DNA of 64,000 nt from Phycisphaerales bacterium (lineage in GTDB: Bacteria > Planctomycetota > Phycisphaerae > UBA1845 > UTPLA1). Shown one piece after another: positions 63,343 to 64,000 of this stretch; within the stretch, counting starts at the first letter, position 1; each line of letters starts with the position of its first letter. The position numbers and the translations under genes were made by a program. The notes below the pieces were generated by a model. It did not search any database. It saw nothing but the letters and a program-made list of their open reading frames with translations, and was not told the DNA's origin. The stretch covers positions 496,001-560,000 of the forward strand of contig JACKHI010000001.1 of NCBI GenBank assembly GCA_020639075.1, read 5' to 3'.

Positions 63343-64000
63343 ATGGGCGAACAGCACATCCATCTGGACGACATCTGCCTGACGTTTCGCGTCCATTCCG
63401 CGCGCACATTTTCCATCAAGGAAACGATCGTCAATTACATCGCCCGTCGGCAATACACGAAACCCGTCGCGATCGTTCAGGCGATTCAGCATCTCACGCT
63501 TCACGTCCCGCACGGTCAACGCCTCGGTATCATCGGCGACAATGGCAGCGGCAAGTCGTCGCTGCTGAAAGTCATGTCGCGCATCTATCCGCCGACGTCG
63601 GGGCGCGTCAGCGTCAACGGTTTTCTGGTTCCACTGCTGGAAGTGGGAATCGGATTCAATCCCGAACTGAGCGGCACGGAGAATATTTTTCTTACAGGCG
63701 CGATCATGGGACTCAATCGGAAGACGATGGCGACGAAAGTCGACGCGATTTTCGACTTCTGTGAATTGCGGGAATTCGCCGACACGCCGTTGAAGTACTA
63801 CAGTTCCGGCATGGCCCAACGGCTGGCGTTCGCCGTGGCGACAGAAGTCGACCCCGAGATCCTGCTGTTGGACGAGATCTTCAGCGCCGGCGATATCCAC
63901 TGGATGGATCGCGCCCAGAAACGCATGAAGGCGTTGATTGACAGAACGCGAATTCTCGTGCTCGTCTCGCACCAGATGGAGTTGATCGAGCGTTATTGCG
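63343..64000 (+). CDS. ABC transporter ATP-binding protein for polysaccharide export, truncated by window edge
   Basis: The frame from the ATG at 63343 is open to the end of the window with no stop (219 codons visible). It encodes a Wzt/TagH-type ATPase: Walker A GDNGSGKSS, signature YYSSGMAQRL, Walker B ILLLDEIFSAGD and the H-loop VLVSHQMEL. An N-terminal segment of about 50 residues precedes the core. Wzt proteins often have a C-terminal glycan-binding domain, which would lie beyond the window. It partners the permease just upstream. Confidence 0.93.
   Translation, partial: MGEQHIHLDDICLTFRVHSARTFSIKETIVNYIARRQYTKPVAIVQAIQHLTLHVPHGQRLGIIGDNGSGKSSLLKVMSRIYPPTSGRVSVNGFLVPLLEVGIGFNPELSGTENIFLTGAIMGLNRKTMATKVDAIFDFCELREFADTPLKYYSSGMAQRLAFAVATEVDPEILLLDEIFSAGDIHWMDRAQKRMKALIDRTRILVLVSHQMELIERYC

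Overview
The window looks like a chromosome segment from a GC-rich Planctomycetota bacterium, probably Phycisphaerae-like; this is inferred from gene content, since no rRNA is present. Lineage hints are many ECF sigma factors paired with Hanks-type Ser/Thr kinases, repeated short zinc ribbons of the CxxCxYxLxG...CPECG type, a SpoVG protein carrying a zinc ribbon, DUF1569, secreted Cys-rich and dockerin-like proteins, an H-x-DG pseudopilin, and a Cys-Gly/TM/Arg C-terminal anchor. No phage, transposase, CRISPR array, rRNA or tRNA was recognised.

Layout. 0-6 kb: a small zinc-ribbon protein, a large Gly-rich surface protein, and the NAD pathway genes nadB and nadA, which converge and overlap by 11 bp. 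6-9.6 kb: selB and selA, the selenocysteine insertion machinery without selC or selD nearby. 9.7-13.2 kb: small zinc-ribbon proteins, DUF1569 and a TerC-like membrane protein. 13.2-20.4 kb: egtB-egtD (ergothioneine core) with a good sigma-70 promoter. Upstream on the same strand is a coupled group: a di-heme peroxidase-like lipoprotein, an ABC ATPase, and an OpuC/EgtU-type permease with its binding domain fused in front. 20.6-22.6 kb: rhomboid protease, MogA/MoaB, and an 81-residue secreted protein with an Asp/Trp tail.

22.9-31.2 kb is a signalling block: an FHA protein, two paralogous membrane Ser/Thr kinases, a small membrane protein and an unusual ECF sigma factor. 31.3-38.6 kb holds a deoxyhypusine-synthase-like enzyme, a copper/heavy-metal-binding lipoprotein, a flavin oxidase-like protein, a divergent ECF sigma/kinase pair, a c-type cytochrome-like protein and a small conserved protein. 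38.7-45.3 kb (minus strand): a Cys-repeat/dockerin protein, spoVG (with zinc ribbon)-ispE, a DUF368 lipid-carrier transporter, and a fused sugar-nucleotide dehydrogenase/acyltransferase.

45.6-57.5 kb holds a haem-binding protein, a methyltransferase, a PQQ sugar dehydrogenase-like protein, a very large beta-propeller/amidohydrolase, a TPR protein, a lipoprotein, a pseudopilin and palindromic repeats. 57.5-61.4 kb: a third kinase system, with sigma factor and kinase-TPR genes overlapping, and a small secreted beta-sandwich protein. 61.6-64 kb: start of a polysaccharide export locus (RmlC-like cupin, ABC-2 permease, truncated ATPase). The most distinctive features are the kinase/FHA/sigma block, the zinc-ribbon SpoVG, the reversed transporter fusion near egtBD, and a family of short palindromic repeats.
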